Assembly (NCBI GenBank): GCA_030837445.1
Contig: JAUPKM010000571.1
Coordinates: 1 to 14,363, forward strand
Length of the DNA stretch: 14,363 nt
Reading direction: 5' to 3'
From: Actinomycetota bacterium
GTDB lineage: Bacteria; Actinomycetota; Actinomycetes; S36-B12; UBA10799
Shown: positions 1 through 5,397 of the stretch, piece by piece
Numbering within the stretch: the stretch's first letter is position 1
Layout of the letters: each line of letters begins with the position of its first letter
Program-made: the position numbers and the translations under genes
The notes under the pieces: generated by a model
Told to the model about the DNA's origin: nothing
The model's database searches: none
What the model saw: only the letters and a program-made list of their open reading frames with translations

Positions 1-1163
1 CGGAGACGCCGCTCTACAAGAAGTCGCATGTGCTCTACGGGATCGACCTAGCACGCAAAGAGATCTCCAAGCAGCAGCGGGCCGTGGTCGTTGAGGGTTA
101 CACCGACGTGATGGCGTGCCATCTGGCGGGGGTCACCACCGCCATCGCGACCTGCGGCACGTCGTTCGGCCCCGACCATGTCAAGGTTCTGCGTCGGCTC
201 CTGCTCGATACAGATGCGATGAGCGGTGAGGTGGTGTTCACCTTCGACGGCGACGCCGCCGGTCAACGCGCGGCCCTGCGGGCCTTCGAATCCGACCAGG
301 CCTTCGTTGCTCAGACTTACGTCGCCGTCGAACGGTCTGGGATGGATCCGTGCGAGTTGCGATTGGCCAGCGGTGATGCGGCGGTTCGGGAGCTGGTGGA
401 ATCCCGGGTGCCGATGTTCGAGTTTGCGATGCGTGCCCGGCTGGATCAGCATGACCTGGACACGGCCGAGGGGCGGGTGGCCGCGTTGCGCGACGCCGCG
501 CCCCTGGTCTCCTCGATTCGGGACCAGGCCCTCCGATCGGAGTATCTGACCAGCCTGGGCGGCTGGCTGGGAATGGACCCGGACGCCGTTCGGGAGGCTG
601 TTCGGGCGGCCTCGCGCGGGGCCGGGACTGCGCGGCAGAGCTCCCCCCCGACCCGAGCGGCCTCGGCGGCGGGCGCCAAGTCGCCCGACCAACGGTTGGA
701 GGCGCAGGCGATCCAAGTCATGCTGCAGTATCCGCAGGTGGTCCGGCAGTGGATAGCGGCCGTTGAGTCGACGGCCTTCACGGACCCGCGGCTCCGGTCG
801 GTGTTCGCGGCCGTTGCGACGGTAGGTCCACCGGCCGAAGATGGGTCCACGGCTGATCGGGAGTGGCTGGACAGCGTGTTGGCGGCTGCCGTCGACGACG
901 ACGTCCGGGCGGATATCCGAGGCTGGACTGTGCTGGGACTTCCGCTGGGTGCCGGGGCGGACGTCGCGATCTATGCCGACAGTGTGATGGCGAAACTGCA
1001 GTCCGGGGACGTCACAAGGCGGATCGCACCGTTGAAGGGGCGACTTGCCCGATCCGATCCCAGGCGGGATGCATCCGAGTTCAATGAGTTGATGGCGGAG
1101 TTGATGGAGTTGGAGACGTACCGCAGACAGTTGCAGGATCAGGCCCAAGGCGGCGCCGAGTGA
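1..1163 (+). CDS. dnaG: DNA primase DnaG, C-terminal part (5' end outside the window)
   Basis: DnaG makes the RNA primers for Okazaki fragments and interacts with the replicative helicase DnaB. The reading frame is open from base 3, giving 386 visible residues; the zinc-binding domain and the start of the RNA polymerase core lie off the left edge. Visible TOPRIM motifs are EGYTD (fragment residues about 31-35, with the conserved Glu) and DGDAAG (about 82-87, metal-binding Asp pair). After these comes the end of the core and, from about residue 200, an Ala/Ser/Pro-rich linker. The final ~150 residues are the helicase-interaction region, ending in a Leu/Glu/Arg-rich helix. Length and order match the C-terminal two thirds of an actinobacterial primase. 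The TGA stop overlaps the GTG start of the next gene, so the two are probably translationally coupled. Identity is secure from the TOPRIM motifs. Confidence 0.96.
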   Translation, partial: ETPLYKKSHVLYGIDLARKEISKQQRAVVVEGYTDVMACHLAGVTTAIATCGTSFGPDHVKVLRRLLLDTDAMSGEVVFTFDGDAAGQRAALRAFESDQAFVAQTYVAVERSGMDPCELRLASGDAAVRELVESRVPMFEFAMRARLDQHDLDTAEGRVAALRDAAPLVSSIRDQALRSEYLTSLGGWLGMDPDAVREAVRAASRGAGTARQSSPPTRAASAAGAKSPDQRLEAQAIQVMLQYPQVVRQWIAAVESTAFTDPRLRSVFAAVATVGPPAEDGSTADREWLDSVLAAAVDDDVRADIRGWTVLGLPLGAGADVAIYADSVMAKLQSGDVTRRIAPLKGRLARSDPRRDASEFNELMAELMELETYRRQLQDQAQGGAE

Positions 1164-1660
1164 AGTTCTTCGAACGTCTACCCGAAGATGTTCGGGCACT
1201 TGTTCCGGCGGGTGACAGGCTCCTCGCCTGGTGCGACAGCGAGCCTGAAGGACGGATTGCGGCCACGAATTGCCGGTTGATCGCGCAGGCGGCTGCCGTC
1301 GACGTCAGCTGGGTCGAGGTCCTCGCGGCCGCCTGGGATGACCCAATTCTGGAGGTCACGCTCTGGCGTTCATCGGCCCCGGCGATAGTCGCGCTGAGAC
1401 TTCAGGATGCGGGCGTCCTGCCGCAGGTGGTCAGAGAGCGCATCATGCAGTCCCTGCTTGTCCAACAGCATGTGCGGTTGGTGGGGAACCTCGGCGTGAG
1501 GCTGTTGGCTCGGCGCGACCCCACCACAGACGAGACTTTCTGGCAGCGCGTATTCGATGTTGGAGTTGACCCGCAGGACCCCGAGATCCGGACTGCGGTG
1601 GCGGCCGCCCAGATGAACCTGTCCGAGGTGTACGGCGTGGGTCGCCGGCCGGGCCACTGA
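1160..1660 (+). CDS. hypothetical protein co-transcribed with dnaG
   Basis: I do not recognise a named domain in this 166-residue protein. It starts at a GTG whose last two bases form the beginning of the dnaG TGA stop (GTGA overlap of 4 bases), which fixes the start and argues for translational coupling with primase. The protein is soluble-looking: no signal peptide or membrane segment, mixed Leu/Val/Ala helices, several Trp residues (near residues 24, 50, 59, 69 and 128), and an acidic patch about residues 118-142. A single Cys near residue 25 and another near 38 show no metal-binding pattern. Small uncharacterised genes immediately after dnaG are common in actinomycetes, so a role connected with replication or simple operon hitch-hiking are both possible. 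It ends 8 bases before the convergent stop of the membrane-protein gene on the other strand. Confidence 0.8.
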   Translation: MKFFERLPEDVRALVPAGDRLLAWCDSEPEGRIAATNCRLIAQAAAVDVSWVEVLAAAWDDPILEVTLWRSSAPAIVALRLQDAGVLPQVVRERIMQSLLVQQHVRLVGNLGVRLLARRDPTTDETFWQRVFDVGVDPQDPEIRTAVAAAQMNLSEVYGVGRRPGH

Positions 1661-1668
1661 CAGATGCC

Positions 1669-2319
1669 TCAGAGCGCCTTGATTCCACCCCAGGTGAGCA
1701 GGACTGCGAAGAGTAGGCAGATTCCGACGTTGATCTGTTTGGTGTGCTTGGTGACGAACCGATGCAGACCTTCGAGGATGCCGTCGGCCCGCGACCCCAT
1801 CAGGGTGGCAATGCCCACCGGCAGCAGGGCCGGGATCATTGTGATCGCCAACAGCAGGGCATAGGTAAGGAACTTGTCGGCCTCGCTCACCGATGAGCGC
1901 AGGATCTCGTGGATCGCCGGTAGGAAGAGCACCAGCGTCGAGAAGTTCGCGATCATCGTCAGCACGCCGACAATCAGGAAGCTCAGGGTGCTGGCGCTGT
2001 CGAGACGATCCAGCAACTTCTGTGACGAGGTTGTCTTCGCCCGAGCCGCTCGAATCGCGAGCAGTAGCAGCAACGCGGCGGCCACGAGCCGGATGATGGC
2101 GGTGGATACCGAGTGTCGCTCTGCGCCTCCGCCCTTGAGGATGGTCGCACCCAGTACCGAATACGCCACCAGTGTCAAAGCCCCACCCGCGGTGAACACC
2201 CAGGCACGCAAGAGTGGCTTGACGCGTCCGGCGAGGATGAAAATCTGGACGGTCAGGACCATCGGACTGACAGCGGCGCCGAGAGCCAGCGGCACAACTT
2301 TGGCCAGCAATTCCTCCAC
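1669..2319 (-). CDS. GAP/LysE-like integral membrane protein
   Basis: This 216-residue protein looks like a member of the GAP (Sap, sulfolipid-1-addressing protein) family in the LysE-type transporter group; in mycobacteria such proteins help export glycolipids. Sequence evidence: an N-terminal segment containing LGAAVSPM followed by hydrophobic residues, which is the family's characteristic opening. About six hydrophobic spans follow (roughly residues 5-30, 38-60, 72-92, 110-135, 150-172 and 196-214), separated by short basic loops such as RAARAKTTSS near residue 90. The start is a GTG at 2319 with AGG about 9 bases upstream. It lies 80 bases downstream of tRNA-Asn on the same strand and may share its transcript. 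The substrate cannot be read from sequence; amino acid, lipid or general small-molecule export all remain possible. Confidence 0.8.
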   Translation of the reverse strand: MEELLAKVVPLALGAAVSPMVLTVQIFILAGRVKPLLRAWVFTAGGALTLVAYSVLGATILKGGGAERHSVSTAIIRLVAAALLLLLAIRAARAKTTSSQKLLDRLDSASTLSFLIVGVLTMIANFSTLVLFLPAIHEILRSSVSEADKFLTYALLLAITMIPALLPVGIATLMGSRADGILEGLHRFVTKHTKQINVGICLLFAVLLTWGGIKAL

Positions 2320-2399
2320 ATCGCGAGCCTATCCCTCGGGCTGCGTCAGTCGCTGGTCTTCCGCGGCAGGCCGTTGGACCGACCATCGGGGCTCACGTT

Positions 2400-2474
2400 T
2401 GGCTCCCGCGCCGGGATTCGAACCTGGAACCGTCCGATTAACAGTCGGATGCTCTGCCGTTGAGCTACGCGGGA
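2400..2474 (-). tRNA. tRNA-Asn (anticodon GTT)
   Basis: Read on the minus strand, a full cloverleaf is visible. The 7-bp acceptor stem is TCCCGCG with CGCGGGA, followed by discriminator G and an encoded CCA at 2402-2400. The D-arm is GCTC with GAGC. The anticodon stem TCCGA/TCGGA encloses loop CTGTTAA with anticodon GTT. The T-loop is TTCGAAT. The T-stem (CCAGG with CCCGG) contains one A-C mismatch at its middle pair, which is unusual but the rest of the fold is intact. The mature body without CCA is 72 nt (2403-2474). A TAACCT -10-like box lies 11 bases upstream. A tRNA-Asn gene near dnaG is also known from mycobacterial genomes. Confidence 0.96.
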
Positions 2475-2485
2475 ATGGCCTGCTT

Positions 2486-2491
2486 AGGTTA
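2486..2491 (-). promoter_or_regulatory. probable -10 box of the tRNA-Asn gene
   Basis: Minus-strand TAACCT fits the actinobacterial TAnnnT consensus and ends 11 bases before the mature 5' end of the tRNA, the right distance for a short 5' leader. No good -35 hexamer is seen at 16-18 bases. The tRNA-Met gene further right has an equivalent TAGGGT at the same distance, which supports both calls. Confidence 0.5.
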
Positions 2492-2584
2492 GCAGCGGCC
2501 GCTGCCGGGGGAACCAGGTAGGCATGCTGACCGACCTCGGACGGCGAAGCCTGCCCCATGCGACTGCGCAGAATCGCCTTCCCC

Positions 2585-2590
2585 GATAGT
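2585..2590 (+). promoter_or_regulatory. possible -10 box giving a leaderless acetyltransferase mRNA
   Basis: GATAGT matches four of six bases of TATAAT and ends 8 bases before the ATG at 2599. No Shine-Dalgarno sequence is visible in front of that ATG. Together these fit transcription starting at or next to the start codon, a common arrangement in actinobacteria. No convincing -35 is present. Confidence 0.35.
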
Positions 2591-2598
2591 TTTCCTGC

Positions 2599-3192
2599 AT
2601 GAGCATTGTTGCCGAGACCGAAGACGTCGTCGTGCGCGAGGCCACCGTGGCCGATATTCCGCAACTCCTCGACATGATCAGGAAACTCGCGCACAACGAG
2701 GGTGAACATGCACAGGTGGAGACAACTGAGCTTGATCTGGTGAAGCTTCTCTTCCCCGAGTCGTTGGGGGAGCGGGCGAATACTCCGTCTGGACTGCCAG
2801 CGGCCTACTGCCTTGTGGTGGATGCACCCGCGACCGATTCCGACGTCGACGTCGACGCCGACGCCGCCAACGCGGATGGGGGACCTCTGTATGGGATGGC
2901 CCTGTGGTACCTCACCACCTCCACGTGGACGGGGCGGCACGGAATCCACCTTGAAGACCTGTATGTCCGCTCCGAGGCTAGGGGTTTGGGGATCGGCAAG
3001 GCGCTCGTGATGACCCTCGCTGCGCTGTGCGACGAACGCGGCTACCCGCGGCTGGAGTGGGCAGTGCAGGACACGAACGACCACGCCCGCGCGTTCTATC
3101 GGAGCCTGCAGGCCGAGGAGATGGAGATGTGGCTGCCCAATCGCCTATCCGGTCACAGCTTGAGGCGACTCGCCGACGAAGTGGAGCTGTAG
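2599..3192 (+). CDS. GNAT-family N-acetyltransferase with Asp-rich insertion
   Basis: This 197-residue protein transfers an acetyl group from acetyl-CoA to an amine, probably a small polyamine- or amine-like substrate. The sequence resembles the spermidine/diamine acetyltransferase branch. Visible landmarks are the N-terminal strand VVREATVADI (residues 11-20), the WTGRHGIHLEDLYV strand region (110-123), the acetyl-CoA pyrophosphate loop RGLGIGKA (128-135), the EWAVQDTN strand (153-160), and AFYRSL (165-170) with Tyr167 in the position of the usual catalytic tyrosine. Family members are usually about 160-170 residues; the extra length sits around residues 60-95. That stretch includes an Asp/Val/Ala tract at 80-92 coded by repeated GACGTC and GACGCC hexamers. 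There is no Shine-Dalgarno sequence, so a leaderless mRNA is likely. It is followed by tRNA-Met on the same strand. The substrate is inferred from family resemblance only. Confidence 0.9.
   Translation: MSIVAETEDVVVREATVADIPQLLDMIRKLAHNEGEHAQVETTELDLVKLLFPESLGERANTPSGLPAAYCLVVDAPATDSDVDVDADAANADGGPLYGMALWYLTTSTWTGRHGIHLEDLYVRSEARGLGIGKALVMTLAALCDERGYPRLEWAVQDTNDHARAFYRSLQAEEMEMWLPNRLSGHSLRRLADEVEL
2842..2865 (+). repeat. hexanucleotide repeat coding the Asp-rich insertion
   Basis: GACGTC occurs twice and then GACGCC twice, in frame, giving alternating Asp-Val and Asp-Ala. Near-perfect DNA repetition suggests growth by replication slippage within the acetyltransferase gene. Confidence 0.8.
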
Positions 3193-3220
3193 TCGACGGC
3201 AGACCTCGAAGGGCTGTCGG

Positions 3221-3226
3221 TAGGGT
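3221..3226 (+). promoter_or_regulatory. probable -10 box of the tRNA-Met gene
   Basis: TAGGGT fits TAnnnT and ends 11 bases before the mature 5' end of the tRNA, mirroring the spacing seen at the tRNA-Asn gene. No clear -35 lies 16-18 bases upstream. Confidence 0.45.
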
Positions 3227-3237
3227 GGTGCTCCCAG

Positions 3238-3312
3238 GGGGCGGTAGCTCAGTTGGTTAGAGCGGCGGACTCATAATCCGGCAGGCCGTGGGTTCGAGTC
3301 CCACCCGCCCTA
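3238..3312 (+). tRNA. tRNA-Met (anticodon CAT, elongator type)
   Basis: The acceptor stem GGGGCGG pairs with CCGCCCT (G1-U72 wobble), with discriminator A at 3312 followed by CC but not a full CCA. The D-arm GCTC/GAGC, anticodon loop CTCATAA and T-arm GTGGG-TTCGAGT-CCCAC are standard. CAT could also be initiator tRNA or Ile2. The G1-U72 pair and D-arm match elongator tRNA-Met of other actinobacteria as I remember it, and the three consecutive G-C pairs of the initiator anticodon stem are absent. The body is 75 nt, one longer than expected. The extra G lies at the 3' side of the anticodon stem and forces either a bulge or a six-base variable loop with a G-G mismatch. Confidence 0.92.
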
Positions 3313-3324
3313 CCGAAAACCGTT

Positions 3325-3385
3325 GGTAGCAAGACATGAGACCCCTCAAGACCGTGGCAGGTACGCCGGCCGCTACCGCATGTCT
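3325..3385. repeat. interleaved inverted repeats with pseudoknot topology
   Basis: GGTAGC (3325-3330), one base, then AGACATG (3332-3338) is answered 33 bases later by GCTACC (3372-3377), one base, then CATGTCT (3379-3385). The two complementary pairs are interleaved rather than nested, so the transcript of either strand could form an H-type pseudoknot of 6 and 7 bp. The element lies between tRNA-Met and the stop codon of the small exported-protein gene, whose TAG overlaps the last repeat arm. Function unknown. Confidence 0.5.
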
Positions 3386-3653
3386 AGCGCCCGAGCTGCT
3401 GGGCCGAGTTGTGCGCCGCCCGGCGGAGTGAGCCGTCGAGGGCATCCATGATGCGGCTGAAGTCGGCGTCGATCTGGTCGCGGAGCCGCTGCTGGTCTGC
3501 CAACTTCCTGCGCTCTAGCTCGTCCTGTTGTTGCGACTCCTGGACGGCGGCAGTGGCGATGGGGGTGGCTTGCGCGGGGGCGGCGGCCAGGATACCCCCG
3601 GCGAGGACTGCGCCGGTCAGGGCGGCGCCTGCGAGGATCTTCTTCATGGCCAC
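3384..3653 (-). CDS. small exported coiled-coil protein, hypothetical
   Basis: This 89-residue protein is unrecognised. It has a clear signal peptide: KK at residues 4-5, a hydrophobic Ala/Gly/Leu core to about residue 25, and APAQA-T as the probable cleavage site after residue 29. The mature chain is about 60 residues, highly polar and helical. Gln/Glu/Arg/Lys/Asp dominate residues 39-65, with a heptad-like pattern (LERRKLADQQRL), then a more amphipathic tail. There is no cysteine and no lipobox. The start is ambiguous: GTG at 3653 (used here) or ATG at 3647, which would give 87 residues; neither has a good ribosome-binding site. It is 63 bases downstream of the exported phosphoesterase gene on the same strand and may be its operon partner. 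Likely periplasmic or wall-associated; no function can be assigned. Confidence 0.65.
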   Translation of the reverse strand: MAMKKILAGAALTGAVLAGGILAAAPAQATPIATAAVQESQQQDELERRKLADQQRLRDQIDADFSRIMDALDGSLRRAAHNSAQQLGR

Positions 3654-3716
3654 TGGTGTACCCGGCGCGGGGACGAGCTAAACCCGCGGGGCCCGCACCG
3701 ACCGGTTGGGACCCTC

Positions 3717-5225
3717 TCAGCTACAGGTCAGGTTGGGTCCCGCACCGTGGGGATTGCGTAGTCGGCAGGTTCCAAGGTCAGTGCCGCCGAGGCCGTGCAT
3801 CTTCACATTCCAGGCGTTTCGGGTGGCGCCTGCAGTGGCGATCCCGAACCCGTACCTCACCTTGGTCCAGAGCATCGACGCCGTCGGGTAGGGCGGGTAC
3901 TTGGGGTCGATGGCGGTGCCGTCGGACTTGGCCAGCGGTCCGAAGGCGGGGATTGAGAAGTCTCCGCGCGGGTCCAACATCGTGCCGCCGGCGCCGACAA
4001 TGAGGTTCGGCGGCACACCCTTGATCTGGACGGCCTGCAGAAGGTGGATATGGGAAGACAGCACCAACTGGTAGTTACCGAGCAGGCCCTGCGAACCGGC
4101 CGCCTGGTTGTTCGAGGCCCATGGCGTGTAGTTGGGCTCCTCGCCCTTGCCGGGAGTGCGTCCGAAGAGTGGTCGGTGGGTCATCAGCCACGACTCGATA
4201 CCAGGTTTGGGCGTGGTCATCGCCGCTGCCTGCAGATACACCTCGTGGCCCTTGTGGGCCCACTTCGAGATCGTGTCGTCGCTGCCGTAGGCCGTGTCGA
4301 CCATTGCAACCTTCAGTGCCCGGCCGGAGGCCACCGGCAAGGTGAACGCCCATGCCGGGGTCACCTGTTCCTTCGGTGGCTCCAGCGTCCCGCCGTCGTT
4401 CACCGGCTCACATTCGGTCGACGTCTCGAGCCGGGGATCGAAGAAGAGGAAGTATCCGTTGCCGGCACGATCGCAGGCCTCGTGGTTTCCACGCAGCAGG
4501 GCCAGTGGCGCGACCGAGAACACCGGGGTCATCGGGATGATGGCATCCACCAGCCAGCCGTGCGCATTGTCGGTGAAGGGCATTCCGGGGGTTGGACCAA
4601 CCGGAGGTGTGACCCCGCACTTGGCCCAGTCGGCCTTCGGGCACGCGTCGTCGCGGTAATAGTAGTCGCCCGGCTCGAAGATCACTTGTGGCCGGAGCGC
4701 GGCCAGTTGGGCCGCCATCGCAGCCAGCGGCCAACCGCCGTTGTTGCAGTCCTGGATCTTCGAGCCCTTGACCTTGCAACCGGAGTCGGCCGTTATTCCG
4801 ATCCGGGTGACGCGGGCGGGGATCGCGGCCGGAATGGTACGACCGCCAAGGCTCGCCTGCGTCACGCCGACAGGGACGTTGACCGAGCAGACCTTCACCG
4901 CCGCGAACGCGGGTGAAGCCAACGGGCCGACACTGCGTTGCGTCGTCCGGGTCGCCCGCCACGCCGCACCCGCCTTCGTCTTCGTCATTAGCGGCGGGCA
5001 CGGACGGCCGGGGCGGAGGATGGCCCGGGCGACCAATTGAGATCGAGACGTACCTGCCGGTGCCACCAACGAGTAGGACGCGATCGTGGTCGGTGCCGGC
5101 ACCGGCCGAATCTCGCCCCGCGGCGTGGGTGTCGGTGCACCTGTGGCGGACACCGCCGGGACCGTCATTCCGACGACGGCGGCGACTGCGATGGCCGCAC
5201 CTACCCAGGCCTTGGATCGTGACAT
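3717..5225 (-). CDS. exported calcineurin-like metallophosphoesterase
   Basis: This 502-residue secreted hydrolase should cleave phosphomono- or diesters using a two-metal centre. A signal peptide occupies residues 1 to about 27 (SRSK, hydrophobic core, AVSATGA). A Pro/Thr-rich stretch follows to about 47, then an N-terminal region to about 138 of unknown fold. The phosphoesterase core carries motif I as TADSGC (Asp147), motif II as GDYYY (Asp187), motif III as GNHE (Asn247, His248), then MTHRP (His350) and SSHIH (His392, His394). Motif I lacks the His of the classical DxH. Ten cysteines are present, an even number, suiting an exported disulfide-containing enzyme. The ATG at 5225 has a weak AGGG about 8 bases upstream. 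It is transcribed divergently from the serine hydrolase lipoprotein and is followed by the small exported-protein gene. The substrate is unknown; an extracellular phosphate-scavenging or cell-envelope role is an inference. Confidence 0.9.
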   Translation of the reverse strand: MSRSKAWVGAAIAVAAVVGMTVPAVSATGAPTPTPRGEIRPVPAPTTIASYSLVAPAGTSRSQLVARAILRPGRPCPPLMTKTKAGAAWRATRTTQRSVGPLASPAFAAVKVCSVNVPVGVTQASLGGRTIPAAIPARVTRIGITADSGCKVKGSKIQDCNNGGWPLAAMAAQLAALRPQVIFEPGDYYYRDDACPKADWAKCGVTPPVGPTPGMPFTDNAHGWLVDAIIPMTPVFSVAPLALLRGNHEACDRAGNGYFLFFDPRLETSTECEPVNDGGTLEPPKEQVTPAWAFTLPVASGRALKVAMVDTAYGSDDTISKWAHKGHEVYLQAAAMTTPKPGIESWLMTHRPLFGRTPGKGEEPNYTPWASNNQAAGSQGLLGNYQLVLSSHIHLLQAVQIKGVPPNLIVGAGGTMLDPRGDFSIPAFGPLAKSDGTAIDPKYPPYPTASMLWTKVRYGFGIATAGATRNAWNVKMHGLGGTDLGTCRLRNPHGAGPNLTCS

Positions 5226-5248
5226 GTCGGTGACCCTAGGCCAGCGGT

Positions 5249-5262
5249 TGGCGCTAGCGCCA
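5249..5262. promoter_or_regulatory. 14-bp perfect palindrome in the phosphoesterase leader
   Basis: TGGCGCTAGCGCCA is a perfect palindrome lying 24-37 bases upstream of the phosphoesterase ATG, probably between its promoter and start codon. It could be an operator or an RNA hairpin. The immediately following CACCTGACG (5261-5269) is repeated at 5340-5348. No regulator gene is adjacent, so the binding protein is unknown. Confidence 0.4.
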
Positions 5263-5272
5263 CCTGACGGCG

Positions 5273-5278
5273 ATTATT
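5273..5278 (-). promoter_or_regulatory. possible -10 box for the phosphoesterase gene
   Basis: Minus-strand AATAAT differs from TATAAT in one base and is the only A/T-rich hexamer in this GC-rich gap, about 47 bases upstream of the ATG at 5225. The sequence 17 bases further upstream is a poor -35 match. The call rests on the -10 alone. Confidence 0.35.
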
Positions 5279-5317
5279 CCCGGACCGCAACTCGACCGTC
5301 GGCCTGCTTGTAGCGTT

Positions 5318-5332
5318 TGATCACGGTGATCA
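5318..5332. promoter_or_regulatory. 15-bp palindrome, candidate operator between divergent genes
   Basis: TGATCACGGTGATCA consists of two perfect 7-base arms around a single central base. It lies 65 bases upstream of the serine hydrolase GTG and 92 bases from the phosphoesterase ATG. It abuts a TACCGT -10-like box (5334-5339) and a second inverted repeat CGTCA-cc-TGACG (5337-5348). The placement suits a dimeric transcription factor controlling the hydrolase, or both genes. The protein that binds is not identifiable here. Confidence 0.5.
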
Positions 5333-5397
5333 CTACCGTCACCTGACGTGCATGACGGAGTGGTCCTGCCTCCATGGCCACGATCGAGGGAGTAGAC

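Noticed and set aside
48..1199. 383-codon open frame antisense to dnaG
   Set aside because: Arg/Pro/Gly/His-rich composition with no recognisable motif, wholly covered by the certain dnaG frame; typical shadow frame of GC-rich DNA.
1370..2386. 338-codon minus-strand frame spanning the dnaG-partner gene and the GAP-like gene
   Set aside because: Overlaps two better-supported genes on both strands, has low-complexity Arg/Gly/His composition and no membrane or domain pattern.
4044..4916. 290-codon plus-strand frame inside the phosphoesterase gene
   Set aside because: The minus frame has a signal peptide and all the phosphoesterase motifs; the plus frame is Arg/Gly/His-rich with no motif.
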